64,000 nt of DNA from Serpens gallinarum (GCF_014836765.1 NZ_JACSQG010000002.1:186001-250000), one strand, 5' to 3'; counted from the first letter of the stretch, positions 36,683-44,985 are shown. The notes: generated from the letters alone by a model not told the origin. Program-made: numbers and translations.

Positions 36683-37336
36683 GTGAGCATCGACATTCGC
36701 AACCAGATCGCCGCACGGGTCGCACGCGACATTCCCGAAGGCGCCTATGTAAACCTCGGCATCGGCCTGCCGACGCTGATCGCCAACCATTTGCCGCGTG
36801 ACAAGGACATTTTTCTGCACAGCGAAAACGGTGTGCTGGGCCGCTGGCAGGCCGCGCCGGCCGGCGAAGAGGATTGGGACATGATCAACGCCGGCAAAGA
36901 AGCTATTCAGATCCAGCCCGGCACGGTGTTTTTCCATCACGCCGACTCCTTCGGCATGATGCGCGGCGGGCACATCGACATCTGCGTGCTGGGTGCCTTT
37001 CAGGTGTCTGAGCGCGGCGATCTGGCCAACTGGCACACCGGCAAGCCCGATGCGATTCCCGGCGTTGGCGGCGCGATGGACCTGGCCATCGGCGCCAAGC
37101 GGGTCTTCGTGGTCATGGAGCATCTGGATCGAAACGGCCAGAGCAAGCTGCTGCCGACCTGCAGTTATCCACTGACCGGCCTGGGCTGCGTGAGCCGCGT
37201 CTACACCGAATACGCGACGTTCGAGATCGACAGCCAGGGTGTCGAGGTCATCGAACTGGTCGATGGCATGACGGCCTCGGACCTGCAGAACATCACGGCC
37301 GTACCGTTGCGTTTTACCAGCGGCCTTGCGGGCTGA
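36683..37336 (+). CDS. pcaJ: 3-oxoadipate CoA-transferase subunit B
   Basis: This is a 217-residue beta subunit. The catalytic Glu is in FLHSENGVLG, following YVNLGIGLPTLIANH. GGAMDLAIGAKRVFVVMEH is also typical. The start is GTG at 36683, with GGAG 10 bases upstream. With PcaI it forms beta-ketoadipyl-CoA, the substrate of the thiolase encoded at 32615-33823 in the same cluster. Confidence 0.92.
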   Translation: MSIDIRNQIAARVARDIPEGAYVNLGIGLPTLIANHLPRDKDIFLHSENGVLGRWQAAPAGEEDWDMINAGKEAIQIQPGTVFFHHADSFGMMRGGHIDICVLGAFQVSERGDLANWHTGKPDAIPGVGGAMDLAIGAKRVFVVMEHLDRNGQSKLLPTCSYPLTGLGCVSRVYTEYATFEIDSQGVEVIELVDGMTASDLQNITAVPLRFTSGLAG

Positions 37337-37451
37337 GCCGTTGGCTAGACAGTAGCGAATAGACGCTTTCGACCGGCAAACCTTATTATCCCTCGCTTCC
37401 GGCGGCGCCTGCTGCGCCCCGGGCTGTGGATAACATCTGAAAGGAGATACC

Positions 37452-37919
37452 GTGAAAGCATTGTTGATGGGTGGCCTGAGCGCCGCGCTGCTGTTGACCA
37501 GTCTGGCCAGCCAGGCGCAGCTCAAGCCTGAGGAACAGGTGGAAATCCGCCAGGCCGGTTACCAGTTCATGTCCTGGAACATGGGGAAGATCAAGGCGCA
37601 GGTCATCGATGGCAGCGTGCCGTACAACCAGGCTCAAGTTTCGGCTGCCGCGCAGACCATCGCCGCCATTGCCAACTCCGGCATGGGTGCCCTGTACAGC
37701 CCGCAGACCACCCGTGAGCAATTCGGCGAGCAGACGCGCTTGAAAGCTGCCTTCTTCGAGAACTTGGAAGAAGCGGGCAAGGTGGGCAAAAACTTCGCTG
37801 AAGCCGCTAATCAACTGGCCAGCGTTGCGCAAGGCGACAACCAGGCGAGCATCAAGGCCGCGTTCGGCAAAGTCGGGCAGAGCTGCAAGGCTTGCCACGA
37901 CCAGTTCCGCGCCAAGTAA
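37452..37919 (+). CDS. Cytochrome c'
   Basis: This is a 155-residue periplasmic high-spin c-type cytochrome. A signal peptide ends near ASQAQ. The mature part is a four-helix bundle with C-terminal heme site CKACH. MSWNMGKIKAQV near residue 40 is the distal-face helix. The start is GTG at 37452 behind AAGGAG. Members bind NO and may protect from nitrosative stress. It converges with a b-type cytochrome gene, a plausible redox partner. Confidence 0.88.
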   Translation: MKALLMGGLSAALLLTSLASQAQLKPEEQVEIRQAGYQFMSWNMGKIKAQVIDGSVPYNQAQVSAAAQTIAAIANSGMGALYSPQTTREQFGEQTRLKAAFFENLEEAGKVGKNFAEAANQLASVAQGDNQASIKAAFGKVGQSCKACHDQFRAK

Positions 37920-37928
37920 GCGCAGCGG

Positions 37929-37948
37929 CGGCCGGCTTACGCCGGCCG
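37929..37948. terminator. Hairpin between cytochrome genes
   Basis: A perfect 8-bp stem CGGCCGGC/GCCGGCCG with TTAC loop lies between the two converging stop codons. There is no T tract, so termination strength is uncertain. Confidence 0.5.
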
Positions 37949-37953
37949 TGTCG

Positions 37954-38649
37954 TTACCAGTCGAGCATCACCGGTGCGGTTTTTGGCGGCGGGGCCAGCC
38001 AGCCGGCGGCCGAATCAACGGCCCAGACCACCATCACAGCGCAGACCAGCGTAACGGCTGCCAGCCAGGGCGCGCCGCCTTGTGCTTCCTGCTGCTCGGC
38101 AGAGGTTCGTTGGCTGCGACCAGAAATCATCGCGCGCACCAGCGGCCGTTTGCGAATCAGGCTGTAGTAGGCGATGGCCAGCACGTGCAGGCCGATCAGG
38201 CCGAGCAGCCACCACTTGGCCTCGCGGTGCAGCCCGGTCAGCCAGGCGCTGGTGTCACTGTCCGCCAAGCGATAGAGCGGTCCCTGGAAGGCGATGTCAT
38301 CGTTGGCGACCAGCCCGCTGACCACCTGAAAGCCCACCAGCCCAAGCAGGGCAAGTACCGACAGCGAACCCAGCGGGCTGTGCCCCGCGTGGCGCCATTG
38401 CCCGCGCAGGTAGGCGGGCAGCCGTAGCGGCGCACTGACAATCCGCGACCAGCGCGCATAGGTGGAACCGCATACCCCCCACAGCAGGCGAAACACCAGC
38501 AGGCCGAACACCAGCAATCCCAGGCGACCGTGCCAGATCATCAGGTTGCCACCCAGCCAGCCGGTGGCAATCGCCCCGCTGACACTCAATGCGAACAACC
38601 AGTGAAACACGCGCAACGGTGCATCCCAGACCTTGATACTGCTCGACAT
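37954..38649 (-). CDS. Cytochrome b561-type membrane protein
   Basis: This is a 231-residue inner-membrane diheme b-type cytochrome (Ni/Fe-hydrogenase-type b subunit or B561 fold). Heme-ligand histidines are in RVFHWLFALS, MIWHGRLGLL and LIGLHVLAIAYY. There are four or five helices. The ATG at 38649 is preferred over the preceding TTG. It probably passes electrons from quinol to a periplasmic cytochrome, perhaps the convergent cytochrome c'. Confidence 0.8.
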   Translation of the reverse strand: MSSSIKVWDAPLRVFHWLFALSVSGAIATGWLGGNLMIWHGRLGLLVFGLLVFRLLWGVCGSTYARWSRIVSAPLRLPAYLRGQWRHAGHSPLGSLSVLALLGLVGFQVVSGLVANDDIAFQGPLYRLADSDTSAWLTGLHREAKWWLLGLIGLHVLAIAYYSLIRKRPLVRAMISGRSQRTSAEQQEAQGGAPWLAAVTLVCAVMVVWAVDSAAGWLAPPPKTAPVMLDW

Positions 38650-38725
38650 CAATTAGTTTCCCTCAAACAACTTAAAAGTGATCCTGACGCCACAATAGGA
38701 GCGCCGCCTGAAAAGCATTCCCCCG

Positions 38726-38754
38726 TGGACGCCCATGGGCGAGATGCGTATCAT
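38726..38754 (+). promoter_or_regulatory. Promoter of tRNA-Arg
   Basis: TGGACG and TATCAT are spaced by 17 bases, ending 13 bp before the tRNA. The -10 matches TATAAT at five of six positions. Confidence 0.55.
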
Positions 38755-38767
38755 GGCGCCCCGCAAC

Positions 38768-38844
38768 GCACCAGTAGCTCAGCTGGATAGAGTACTGCCC
38801 TCCGAAGGCAGGGGTCGTGGGTTCGAATCCCGCCTGGTGCGCCA
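38768..38844 (+). tRNA. tRNA-Arg (anticodon CCG)
   Basis: This is a 77-base cloverleaf. The acceptor stem is GCACCAG/CTGGTGC, the D arm AGCTCAGCTGGATAGAGT, and the anticodon stem CTGCC/GGCAG around loop CTCCGAA, so the anticodon is CCG. The T arm has GTTCGAATC, and CCA is encoded. Its 3' end borders an integrase-bearing island, so it is the likely attachment site. Confidence 0.97.
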
Positions 38845-38852
38845 GATGCGAC

Positions 38853-38880
38853 AAGGCCTCAGGAGAAATCCTGGGGCCTT
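38853..38880 (+). terminator. Terminator after tRNA-Arg
   Basis: An AAGGCCTCAGG/CCTGGGGCCTT stem with a short loop is followed by TTTTA just downstream of the tRNA. Confidence 0.8.
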
Positions 38881-39025
38881 TTTATTTCCCCTGTGTCCAA
38901 AATGTGTCCATTCTGTGCCCAGCTTGTGCAGTATGCGAATGGCACCACTCCAAACGTGACCACTAGCCTTGAAGCTCCGGCTTTGGGCTCATTCAGTGGC
39001 CCGGTTCAATGGGCATTCCGCCCGA

Positions 39026-39256
39026 TCACTCTGGCTTATCAGCCACACGCTTGAGCAGATCCTCCAGCTCACATCCCAGGTAATCACAGAGCATATCAAT
39101 GTGATCGGTAGAGGTGTTGTAGCCAGGCGTATTGGCTATGCGTGACAGAGTGGCCCTTGAAATGCCAGTTGCATCACTCACGTCTTGCAGGGTGATTCGC
39201 CGCTTTTCTCTGAAGGACTTTTCGTCCAGCTGCTGTTTGAACATCACGCGAATCAT
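39026..39256 (-). CDS. Xre-family repressor-like regulator
   Basis: This is a 76-residue helix-turn-helix protein (LQDVSDATGISRATLSRIANTPGYN, then HIDMLCDYLGCELEDLL), resembling small phage-type repressors. The ATG at 39256 is chosen as the nearest start before the conserved core. It is divergent from the excisionase-integrase genes, and the gap carries a perfect palindrome. It likely controls integration or excision of the island. Confidence 0.8.
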   Translation of the reverse strand: MIRVMFKQQLDEKSFREKRRITLQDVSDATGISRATLSRIANTPGYNTSTDHIDMLCDYLGCELEDLLKRVADKPE

Positions 39257-39296
39257 GGTGCTCGGCCTTATTAAGTAGGTCATTCATTTTGCATCC

Positions 39297-39341
39297 GACT
39301 CAAATTTGAGTCAAAAACAGCTTGAAAGTCTCAAATGACTC
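39297..39341. promoter_or_regulatory. Operator region between Xre gene and excisionase
   Basis: A perfect 16-bp palindrome GACTCAAATTTGAGTC lies at 39297-39312. A related half-site, GTCTCAAATGACTC, follows at 39328-39341. Both are 40-90 bp from the two divergent starts. They are likely binding sites for the Xre protein. Confidence 0.6.
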
Positions 39342-39401
39342 GTTATTATCAGTTGAGAGCTAAATGCCTCATAAATGATTCATTTGACGCTGGAGAGAGA
39401 A

Positions 39402-39638
39402 GTGAGTGAAATCTATTTGACGACCGATGAGCTGTCTCAGCGCATCAAATACGACGCCCGGACTATCCGTAACCGATTGAAGGATTCCGTCCTGCTGGAG
39501 GGTATTCACTACTTCCGGCCTTTCGGAGGCCGGAAAATTCTCTTCATCTGGGAAGCTGTTGAACGCGACATGCTGAAGTTTTCACGCGGAAATGGCTTCG
39601 GCATCCCAATGGCCAATGGTGGTGTTTGCCATGGGTAA
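39402..39638 (+). CDS. Excisionase-like small DNA-binding protein
   Basis: This is a protein of about 78 residues (SEIYLTTDELSQRIKYDARTIRNRL, then LEGIHYFRPFGGRKILFIWEAVERDML), a winged-helix/MerR-like fold typical of recombination directionality factors. A GTG start at 39402 with GGAG is preferred over an ATG at 39375 that lacks a ribosome site. Its end overlaps the integrase start by 8 bp in another frame. The excisionase role is inferred from position. Confidence 0.6.
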   Translation: MSEIYLTTDELSQRIKYDARTIRNRLKDSVLLEGIHYFRPFGGRKILFIWEAVERDMLKFSRGNGFGIPMANGGVCHG

Positions 39639-40791
39639 GATCGTCGCCCGAAAAGAGACCGGCAATTTATTCTTTGATTTTCGCTACCTGGGCAAGCGTT
39701 GCCGCGAGCAAACCACGCTTTCTGATACCCCAGCTAATCGAAGAAAATTGGAAAAGTACCTCGAGCGAATCGAAGCGGAGATCACCCTCGGCACTTTTGA
39801 TTACAGCGAGTACTTCCCGTCCAGCGCTCGTGTCCAGGAAATCAGTAGGCTCCAGGCTGGGCGCGCGGATTCGAAAGTACCGATCTTCAGAGACTTCGCA
39901 GAACTCTGGTTTGACGAGAAAAAGATGGAGTGGCGACAGAGCCATACCAAGACGGTACGGCTAACGCTTGAAAAATACCTGCTGCCAAATTTCGGTAAGC
40001 AGGGGGTCAGCGCCATCACTAAGGCAGACATCCTGGCTTTTCGCTCGGCACTCGGCAAAGTCCCCGGGCAGAAAAATCAGAGTCTGTCAGCGACGCGAAT
40101 CAACCACATCATGACGCCATTGCGCATGATCCTTAATGAGGCGGCTGACCGCTTCGAGTTTACGTCACCCTTTCTCGGTATCAAATCCCTGAAGGTCCCC
40201 AAGACGGATGTTGAACCCTTCACCCTGCAAGAGGTGTTGCAGATCGTGAACGCTGTCAGGGAAGACTTTCGTCCTTACTTCACAGTCCGCTTCTTCAGTG
40301 GGATGCGAACAGCCGAAATTGACGGCCTGCAGTGGAAGTATGTCGATTTTGAGCGCCGCCAGATTCTCATCCGAGAAACCTGGGTGGGTGGCAAGCTCGA
40401 CTACACCAAAACCGACGGTTCTCAGCGTGAGATCGATATGTCCGGCCCCGTTTATGAGGCTCTTCGAGAGCAACAGAAACGGACTGGCAATGAGCAGTTC
40501 GTGTTCTGTACCCGTGAAGGCACTCCCCACGAGTATCGAAACATCAACAATCGCGTGTGGTACCCACTGCTCAGAAATCTTGGCCTGCGCAAGCGTCGCC
40601 CCTATCAGAGTCGGCATACAGCCGCGACGCTATGGCTTGCCGCAGGGGAAAACCCAGAGTGGATTGCCCGGCAAATGGGGCACACCACCACCGAGATGCT
40701 GTTTCGTATCTATTCCCGCTATGTGCCAAATCTTACGCGCCGGGATGGCAGCGCTTTCGACAACCTGATTAAAGCCAACCTGCAGGGGTGA
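39631..40791 (+). CDS. Tyrosine-type integrase of the island
   Basis: This is a 386-residue phage-type integrase. An N-terminal arm-binding segment (GNLFFDFRYLGKRCREQTTL) and SAM-like core-binding domain precede the catalytic domain. It has catalytic Arg in FSGMRTAEIDGLQW, Lys in YTKTDGSQREI, SRHTAATLWL (HxxR-like region), ARQMGHTTTEML and the nucleophile Tyr in FRIYSRYVP. The ATG at 39631 overlaps the excisionase gene. It likely integrates at the adjacent tRNA-Arg. Confidence 0.92.
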   Translation: MGKIVARKETGNLFFDFRYLGKRCREQTTLSDTPANRRKLEKYLERIEAEITLGTFDYSEYFPSSARVQEISRLQAGRADSKVPIFRDFAELWFDEKKMEWRQSHTKTVRLTLEKYLLPNFGKQGVSAITKADILAFRSALGKVPGQKNQSLSATRINHIMTPLRMILNEAADRFEFTSPFLGIKSLKVPKTDVEPFTLQEVLQIVNAVREDFRPYFTVRFFSGMRTAEIDGLQWKYVDFERRQILIRETWVGGKLDYTKTDGSQREIDMSGPVYEALREQQKRTGNEQFVFCTREGTPHEYRNINNRVWYPLLRNLGLRKRRPYQSRHTAATLWLAAGENPEWIARQMGHTTTEMLFRIYSRYVPNLTRRDGSAFDNLIKANLQG

Positions 40792-41087
40792 TGATTGTGA
40801 CCATGAAATTGATCAAGCGCGGTAACGTCATCAGTTTGGGTACTCCCCTGGAGGTGCGTGAGCAGCGTTATCTAAAGCATCTGGCATCTGCCCTGGGCCA
40901 CTACTTGGAAAACCCCCAGGGCAGCGAATTGGTTCTCCGACTGGGCTCGGGTTACGAAAAAGATAATCAGCAGGCGTTGGAGACGTGGGTGAGCTATCAC
41001 CGCGATGAGATCTTCGCTAAGCGGCTAGAAGGCCAAAACCCTTTGGACTACCTGATCAACAAAATTGAGCAGCTCGTCCAAAGCTGA
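40788..41087 (+). CDS. Small island protein, paralogue of the protein at 57832-58233
   Basis: This is a 99-residue protein of unknown function, starting inside the integrase stop codon (ATGA). The C-terminal part, HYLENPQGSELVLRLGSG then NQQALETWVSYHRDEIFAKR and LEGQNPLDYL, is clearly related to the protein at 57832-58233. There is no signal peptide or metal motif. Coupled translation with the integrase suggests a role in the element. I do not recognise the family by name. Confidence 0.7.
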   Translation: MMIVTMKLIKRGNVISLGTPLEVREQRYLKHLASALGHYLENPQGSELVLRLGSGYEKDNQQALETWVSYHRDEIFAKRLEGQNPLDYLINKIEQLVQS

Positions 41088-41094
41088 AACAACC

Positions 41095-41117
41095 AAGGGG
41101 CCGTAAGGCCCCTTTTC
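41095..41117 (+). terminator. Terminator of the integrase operon
   Basis: A perfect 8-bp stem AAGGGGCC/GGCCCCTT with loop GTAA is followed by TTCT, 8 bp after the preceding stop codon. Confidence 0.85.
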
Positions 41118-41215
41118 TATTGGTGCGCGCATCTAGGTAGCAAGAGAATAGGCCAAAACGTGCGCAGGTCTCCCCTTAAATGAAGCCTGTAGAAGCTCTA
41201 CTGTATAAAAAGCAG

Positions 41216-41244
41216 TTGACGTGCTGCCGAAAGGGAGCGATATT
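41216..41244 (+). promoter_or_regulatory. Possible promoter of the restriction operon
   Basis: TTGACG and GATATT, spaced by 17 bases, lie about 105 bp upstream of the Cas2-like gene. They are the best sigma-70-like match in this gap. Confidence 0.4.
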
Positions 41245-41350
41245 GATCTCGCCATCATCTCAGTACGCAGTGTACAGAGGAGAAAATGAGGTGCGACAGG
41301 CTGCAACCTGTCGCGATTGCAATAACTGACCCGTTAGGAGAGCTAAAGCT

Positions 41351-41632
41351 ATGAAACTGTACCAAATCACCTATGACCTGCGAAAGCAGCGTGACTATCA
41401 ATCCCTGCATGAGCGCATTAAGGCCTATGGCACCAGGTGTCGGCCGCTGGAGTCCACCTGGATCATCGCTACGAGCCAGAGTTCGGCTCAGGTACGGGAT
41501 AACCTCAAAGCTGTAATGGATGCTGATGACGGTTTGTTGGTAACCCGCCTCCAGGGTGATGCTGCCTGGTATGGATTGTCTGCGAAGGCGACTGAGTGGT
41601 TGAAAAACCAATACCAGCGCTGCGAAGTCTGA
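41351..41632 (+). CDS. Cas2/VapD-like ferredoxin-fold protein (SinR-type annotation)
   Basis: This is a 93-residue protein. The opening MKLYQITYDLRKQRDYQSLHERI, then the ESTWIIATSQS strand and a C-terminal LQGDAAWYGLS, resemble the Cas2/VapD ferredoxin fold. In databases, similar small proteins are labelled SinR family or Cas2-like. No cas1 gene or CRISPR array is present, so a CRISPR role is unlikely. Cas2-fold proteins outside CRISPR can be RNases. It is 43 bp before the short hsdS-like gene. Confidence 0.6.
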   Translation: MKLYQITYDLRKQRDYQSLHERIKAYGTRCRPLESTWIIATSQSSAQVRDNLKAVMDADDGLLVTRLQGDAAWYGLSAKATEWLKNQYQRCEV

Positions 41633-41675
41633 CCCATTCTCGCGCCAAGGATGGCGCTTTTACCCAGAGCTATTT

Positions 41676-42248
41676 ATGCCAACCCAGTTATTCAAATTGA
41701 GCGAACTGGCTGATGTCCGCTCCGGCTACACCTTTCGGGGTGCGCTGGAGCATACCTCGTCTGGTGATGTTCGCGTGCTGCAGATCAAGGATCTGCGCCA
41801 AAACGCAGCGATTGAACCCGATAAGCTGATTGCCATTACCTGGGATGCCCGTACCGCCGCGCCCCTGCTTCAGTCAGGTGACATTACAGTGATCGCCCGT
41901 GGAGATAGCAACAAGGCCGTGCTTTATAAGGGTGAGCAGTCAGTTGTAGCGACCAGCCAGTTCTTTATTGTTAGCGCAAAAAAGCCGAACGTATTACCTG
42001 AATACCTGTGCTGGGTGATCAATTTGCCGCAAAGCCAACGCAGCCTTGAGCGCAGCGGCAGCAGCATCCAGGCCATCAGCAAAGGCGCCTTGCAGGACAT
42101 GATGATTCCTCTCCCCACGCTTGCAACGCAGCAAAAGCTGATCGACCTGCAGCAGCTATGGGATGAAGAGGACCAACTGATCGTGCGCCTGCAAACCAAC
42201 AGAGAGCGAATGCTGCAGGGCATTTACCAGCACCTTATTAAGGATTGA
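41676..42248 (+). CDS. Half-size type I restriction specificity protein
   Basis: This is a 190-residue HsdS-like protein with a single target-recognition domain (FKLSELADVRSGYTFRGALE) and one distal conserved helix (LPTLATQQKLIDLQQLWDEEDQLIVRLQTNRERML). Complete HsdS proteins have two such repeats and about 400 residues, as does the one at 43765. It could dimerise to recognise a symmetric site, or be a leftover. It ends 3 bp before hsdM. Confidence 0.8.
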   Translation: MPTQLFKLSELADVRSGYTFRGALEHTSSGDVRVLQIKDLRQNAAIEPDKLIAITWDARTAAPLLQSGDITVIARGDSNKAVLYKGEQSVVATSQFFIVSAKKPNVLPEYLCWVINLPQSQRSLERSGSSIQAISKGALQDMMIPLPTLATQQKLIDLQQLWDEEDQLIVRLQTNRERMLQGIYQHLIKD

Positions 42249-42251
42249 ACC

Positions 42252-43775
42252 ATGAGTGACAAAGTAAACCAGGATGACATCAACAAGGCGCTGTGGGCAG
42301 CCTGCGACACCTTCCGCGGCACCATCAGTGCGGACACCTATAAAGATTTCATCCTCACCATGCTGTTCCTCAAGTACATCAGCGATGTCTGGCAGGACCA
42401 CTACGACAACTACAAGAAGGAATACGGCGACGAGCAGGAGCTGATCGAAGAAATGCTCAAGAATGAGCGTTTCGTGTTATCACGTGACGCCAGCTTCTAT
42501 GCCCTCTACGAGCGCCGCCATGAGCCAGGCAACGGTGAGCGCATTGACCAGGCGCTGCACGCCATCGAAGAAGCCAACGGCACCAAACTCAAGGATGCCG
42601 GCAAGAGCGTGTTCCAGGACATTTCCTTCAACACCGACAAGCTCGGCGAAGAAAAGCAGAAGAACACCATCCTGCGCCACCTGCTGGAAAACTTCGCTGG
42701 GGCCGAACTCAACCTCAAACCGTCCCGCGTTGGCAGCCTGGATGTGATCGGCAACGCCTATGAGTACCTGATCAAGAACTTCGCCGCCAGCGGCGGGCAG
42801 AAAGCCGGTGAGTTCTACACCCCGCCGGAAGTTTCCGAGTTGATCGCCGAACTGCTCGACCCGCAACCGGGCGACACCATCTGCGATCCGGCCTGCGGCT
42901 CTGCTTCGTTGCTGATGAAGTGCGGGCGCAAGGTGCGTGAGCACCACAATAGCAAGCAATACGCTCTCTACGGCCAAGAAGCTATCGGCTCCACTTGGTC
43001 GCTGGCCAAGATGAACATGTTTCTCCACGGTGAGGATAACCACAAGATCGAGTGGGGCGACACCCTGCGCAACCCCAAGTTGCTCGACTCAAATGGCCAG
43101 TTACTGAAGTTCGATATCGTCACCGCCAATCCGCCGTTCTCACTGGACAAGTGGGGCCATGAAGAAGCCGAACACGACCCCTTTGGACGTTTCAAGCGCG
43201 GCATCCCGCCGAAAACCAAGGGCGACTTCGCCTTTATCCTGCACATGATCGAAACCCTGAAGGCCAAAACCGGGCGCATGGCGGTGATCGTGCCCAACGG
43301 CGTGCTGTTCCGTGGCTCTAGCGAGGGGAAGATTCGTCGGCAGTTGATCGAGGAAAACCTGCTGGATGCTGTCATCGGCCTGCCGGAAAAACTCTTCTAC
43401 GGCACCGGTATCCCCGCCGCGATCCTGGTTTTCAGCAAAGCCAAAATTGATGAAAGCGTGCTGTTTATCAATGCCAGCCGTGACTTCAAGGCTGGCAAGA
43501 ATCAGAACGTGCTAGGCGAGGAGCAGATCAACAAGATCCTGATCACCTACCGCCACCGTATCAACTCGGACAAATACAGCCACCGCGCCAGCCTGCAGGA
43601 AATCCGCGATAACGATTACAACCTGAATATCCCGCGCTATGTGGATACCTTCGAAGAGGAAACTGAAATCGACTTGCTGAAGGTGCGCAAAGAGCGTGAG
43701 TTGCTTAAGGCCCAGCTAGCTGATTTGGAGGTGCAGATGACTGAGTACCTGATGGAGTTGGGTTATGGTGCCTGA
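42252..43775 (+). CDS. hsdM: Type I DNA methyltransferase, HsdM
   Basis: This is the modification subunit of a type I restriction system, with 507 residues. An N-terminal helical domain precedes the N6-adenine methyltransferase fold. SAM-binding motif I is DPACGSASLL near residue 213, and the catalytic motif is NPPF in VTANPPFSL near residue 292. It overlaps hsdS by 11 bp. Together with HsdS it methylates host DNA; HsdR adds cleavage. Confidence 0.95.
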   Translation: MSDKVNQDDINKALWAACDTFRGTISADTYKDFILTMLFLKYISDVWQDHYDNYKKEYGDEQELIEEMLKNERFVLSRDASFYALYERRHEPGNGERIDQALHAIEEANGTKLKDAGKSVFQDISFNTDKLGEEKQKNTILRHLLENFAGAELNLKPSRVGSLDVIGNAYEYLIKNFAASGGQKAGEFYTPPEVSELIAELLDPQPGDTICDPACGSASLLMKCGRKVREHHNSKQYALYGQEAIGSTWSLAKMNMFLHGEDNHKIEWGDTLRNPKLLDSNGQLLKFDIVTANPPFSLDKWGHEEAEHDPFGRFKRGIPPKTKGDFAFILHMIETLKAKTGRMAVIVPNGVLFRGSSEGKIRRQLIEENLLDAVIGLPEKLFYGTGIPAAILVFSKAKIDESVLFINASRDFKAGKNQNVLGEEQINKILITYRHRINSDKYSHRASLQEIRDNDYNLNIPRYVDTFEEETEIDLLKVRKERELLKAQLADLEVQMTEYLMELGYGA

Positions 43776-44985
43776 TGGATGGGAGCTTAAGGGTTTTGGC
43801 GAGATCGCAAATATTGCAAATGGTCAAGTGGACCCTCGGGTGGAGCCTTACTGCAGTCTTCCCCATGTAGGACCAGAGAATGTGATTTCTGACTCAGGGA
43901 GAGTTGTCGGTGTCAAATCTTGTGGCGAGCTGGATTTGATTTCTGGGAAGTACCAGTTTGATGAATATGCAATTGTATATTCCAAAATTCGCCCTAACCT
44001 TAATAAGGTTTGCATTCCTGGGTTTAGCGGCCTCTGTAGTGCAGACATGTATCCGCTATGGCCGAAAGATGGTATAGATGCGCGCTTCCTGCTTCAGTTA
44101 ATGCTCGGTCCAGAATTCGTTGGGCGAACCACTGCTGTTTCGATGCGTACCGGCATGCCAAAGATTAACCGATCCGATCTGGCAGCAATACCGGTAAAGT
44201 TACCACCGCTAGCAGAGCAAGAGAAAGTTGCCGAAATTCTTTCAACTTGGGATAAGGCGATTGTTGTAACCGAAAAGTTACTGAAAAAAAGCCAGCACCA
44301 AAAAAAGGCGTTGATGCAACAATTATTGACAAGCAAGAAGCGTCTTGGTGGGTTTCAGATGCCATGGGAAAAGCATCGACTAGAGCAGCTTTTCTCCAGA
44401 GTCACAACTATGAATACTGAGGCCAATACCAATGTGGTCACTATATCGGCCCAGCACGGCCTGATTCGACAGGAAGAGTTCTTTAGCAAAGCTGTTGCCT
44501 CGGAAACCCTAGACAACTATTTCCTGATCAAGAAAGGACAATTTGCATACAACAAAAGTTACTCCAACGGGTACCCGATGGGCGCGATAAAGCGCCTGAA
44601 TAATTATGAAAAAGGCGTGGTAACCACGCTTTATATTTGCTTTGAAGTAAATGATGAAGCCAAATGTAATCCGGAATTCTTTGAGCACTACTTCGAGTCC
44701 GGTCTGCTGAATAAGGGTTTAAGCAAGGTCGCTAACGAAGGTGGGCGAGCGCATGGCTTGCTTAACGTCAAACCCAGCGACTTCTTTGGGTTAAATGTAT
44801 TTGTCCCAGAGATATCTGAGCAAAAAGCAATTGCTGCAGTAATCACATCAGCTGACCAAGAAATCCAATCACTGCAAAACGGACTTGCTTGCCTAAAAGA
44901 TGAGAAAAAAGCCTTGATGCAGCAACTATTGACCGGTAGGCGCCGGGTGAAAATAGACGAGACTTTGCAGGAGTCACCATGCTGA
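43765..44985 (+). CDS. hsdS: Type I restriction specificity subunit, HsdS
   Basis: This is a 406-residue specificity subunit with two target-recognition domains. Each is followed by a helix-rich conserved segment: LPPLAEQEKVAEILSTWDKA and KALMQQLLTSKKR in the first, and PEISEQKAIAAVITSADQEI with KALMQQLLTGRRR in the second. The gene is more AT-rich than hsdM, as is common for fast-changing specificity genes. Its end overlaps the ATPase gene by 7 bp. Confidence 0.93.
   Translation: MVPDGWELKGFGEIANIANGQVDPRVEPYCSLPHVGPENVISDSGRVVGVKSCGELDLISGKYQFDEYAIVYSKIRPNLNKVCIPGFSGLCSADMYPLWPKDGIDARFLLQLMLGPEFVGRTTAVSMRTGMPKINRSDLAAIPVKLPPLAEQEKVAEILSTWDKAIVVTEKLLKKSQHQKKALMQQLLTSKKRLGGFQMPWEKHRLEQLFSRVTTMNTEANTNVVTISAQHGLIRQEEFFSKAVASETLDNYFLIKKGQFAYNKSYSNGYPMGAIKRLNNYEKGVVTTLYICFEVNDEAKCNPEFFEHYFESGLLNKGLSKVANEGGRAHGLLNVKPSDFFGLNVFVPEISEQKAIAAVITSADQEIQSLQNGLACLKDEKKALMQQLLTGRRRVKIDETLQESPC

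Noticed and set aside
38735-38959. 74-codon frame running through the tRNA
   Set aside because: It spans tRNA-Arg and its terminator, so it is not a gene.
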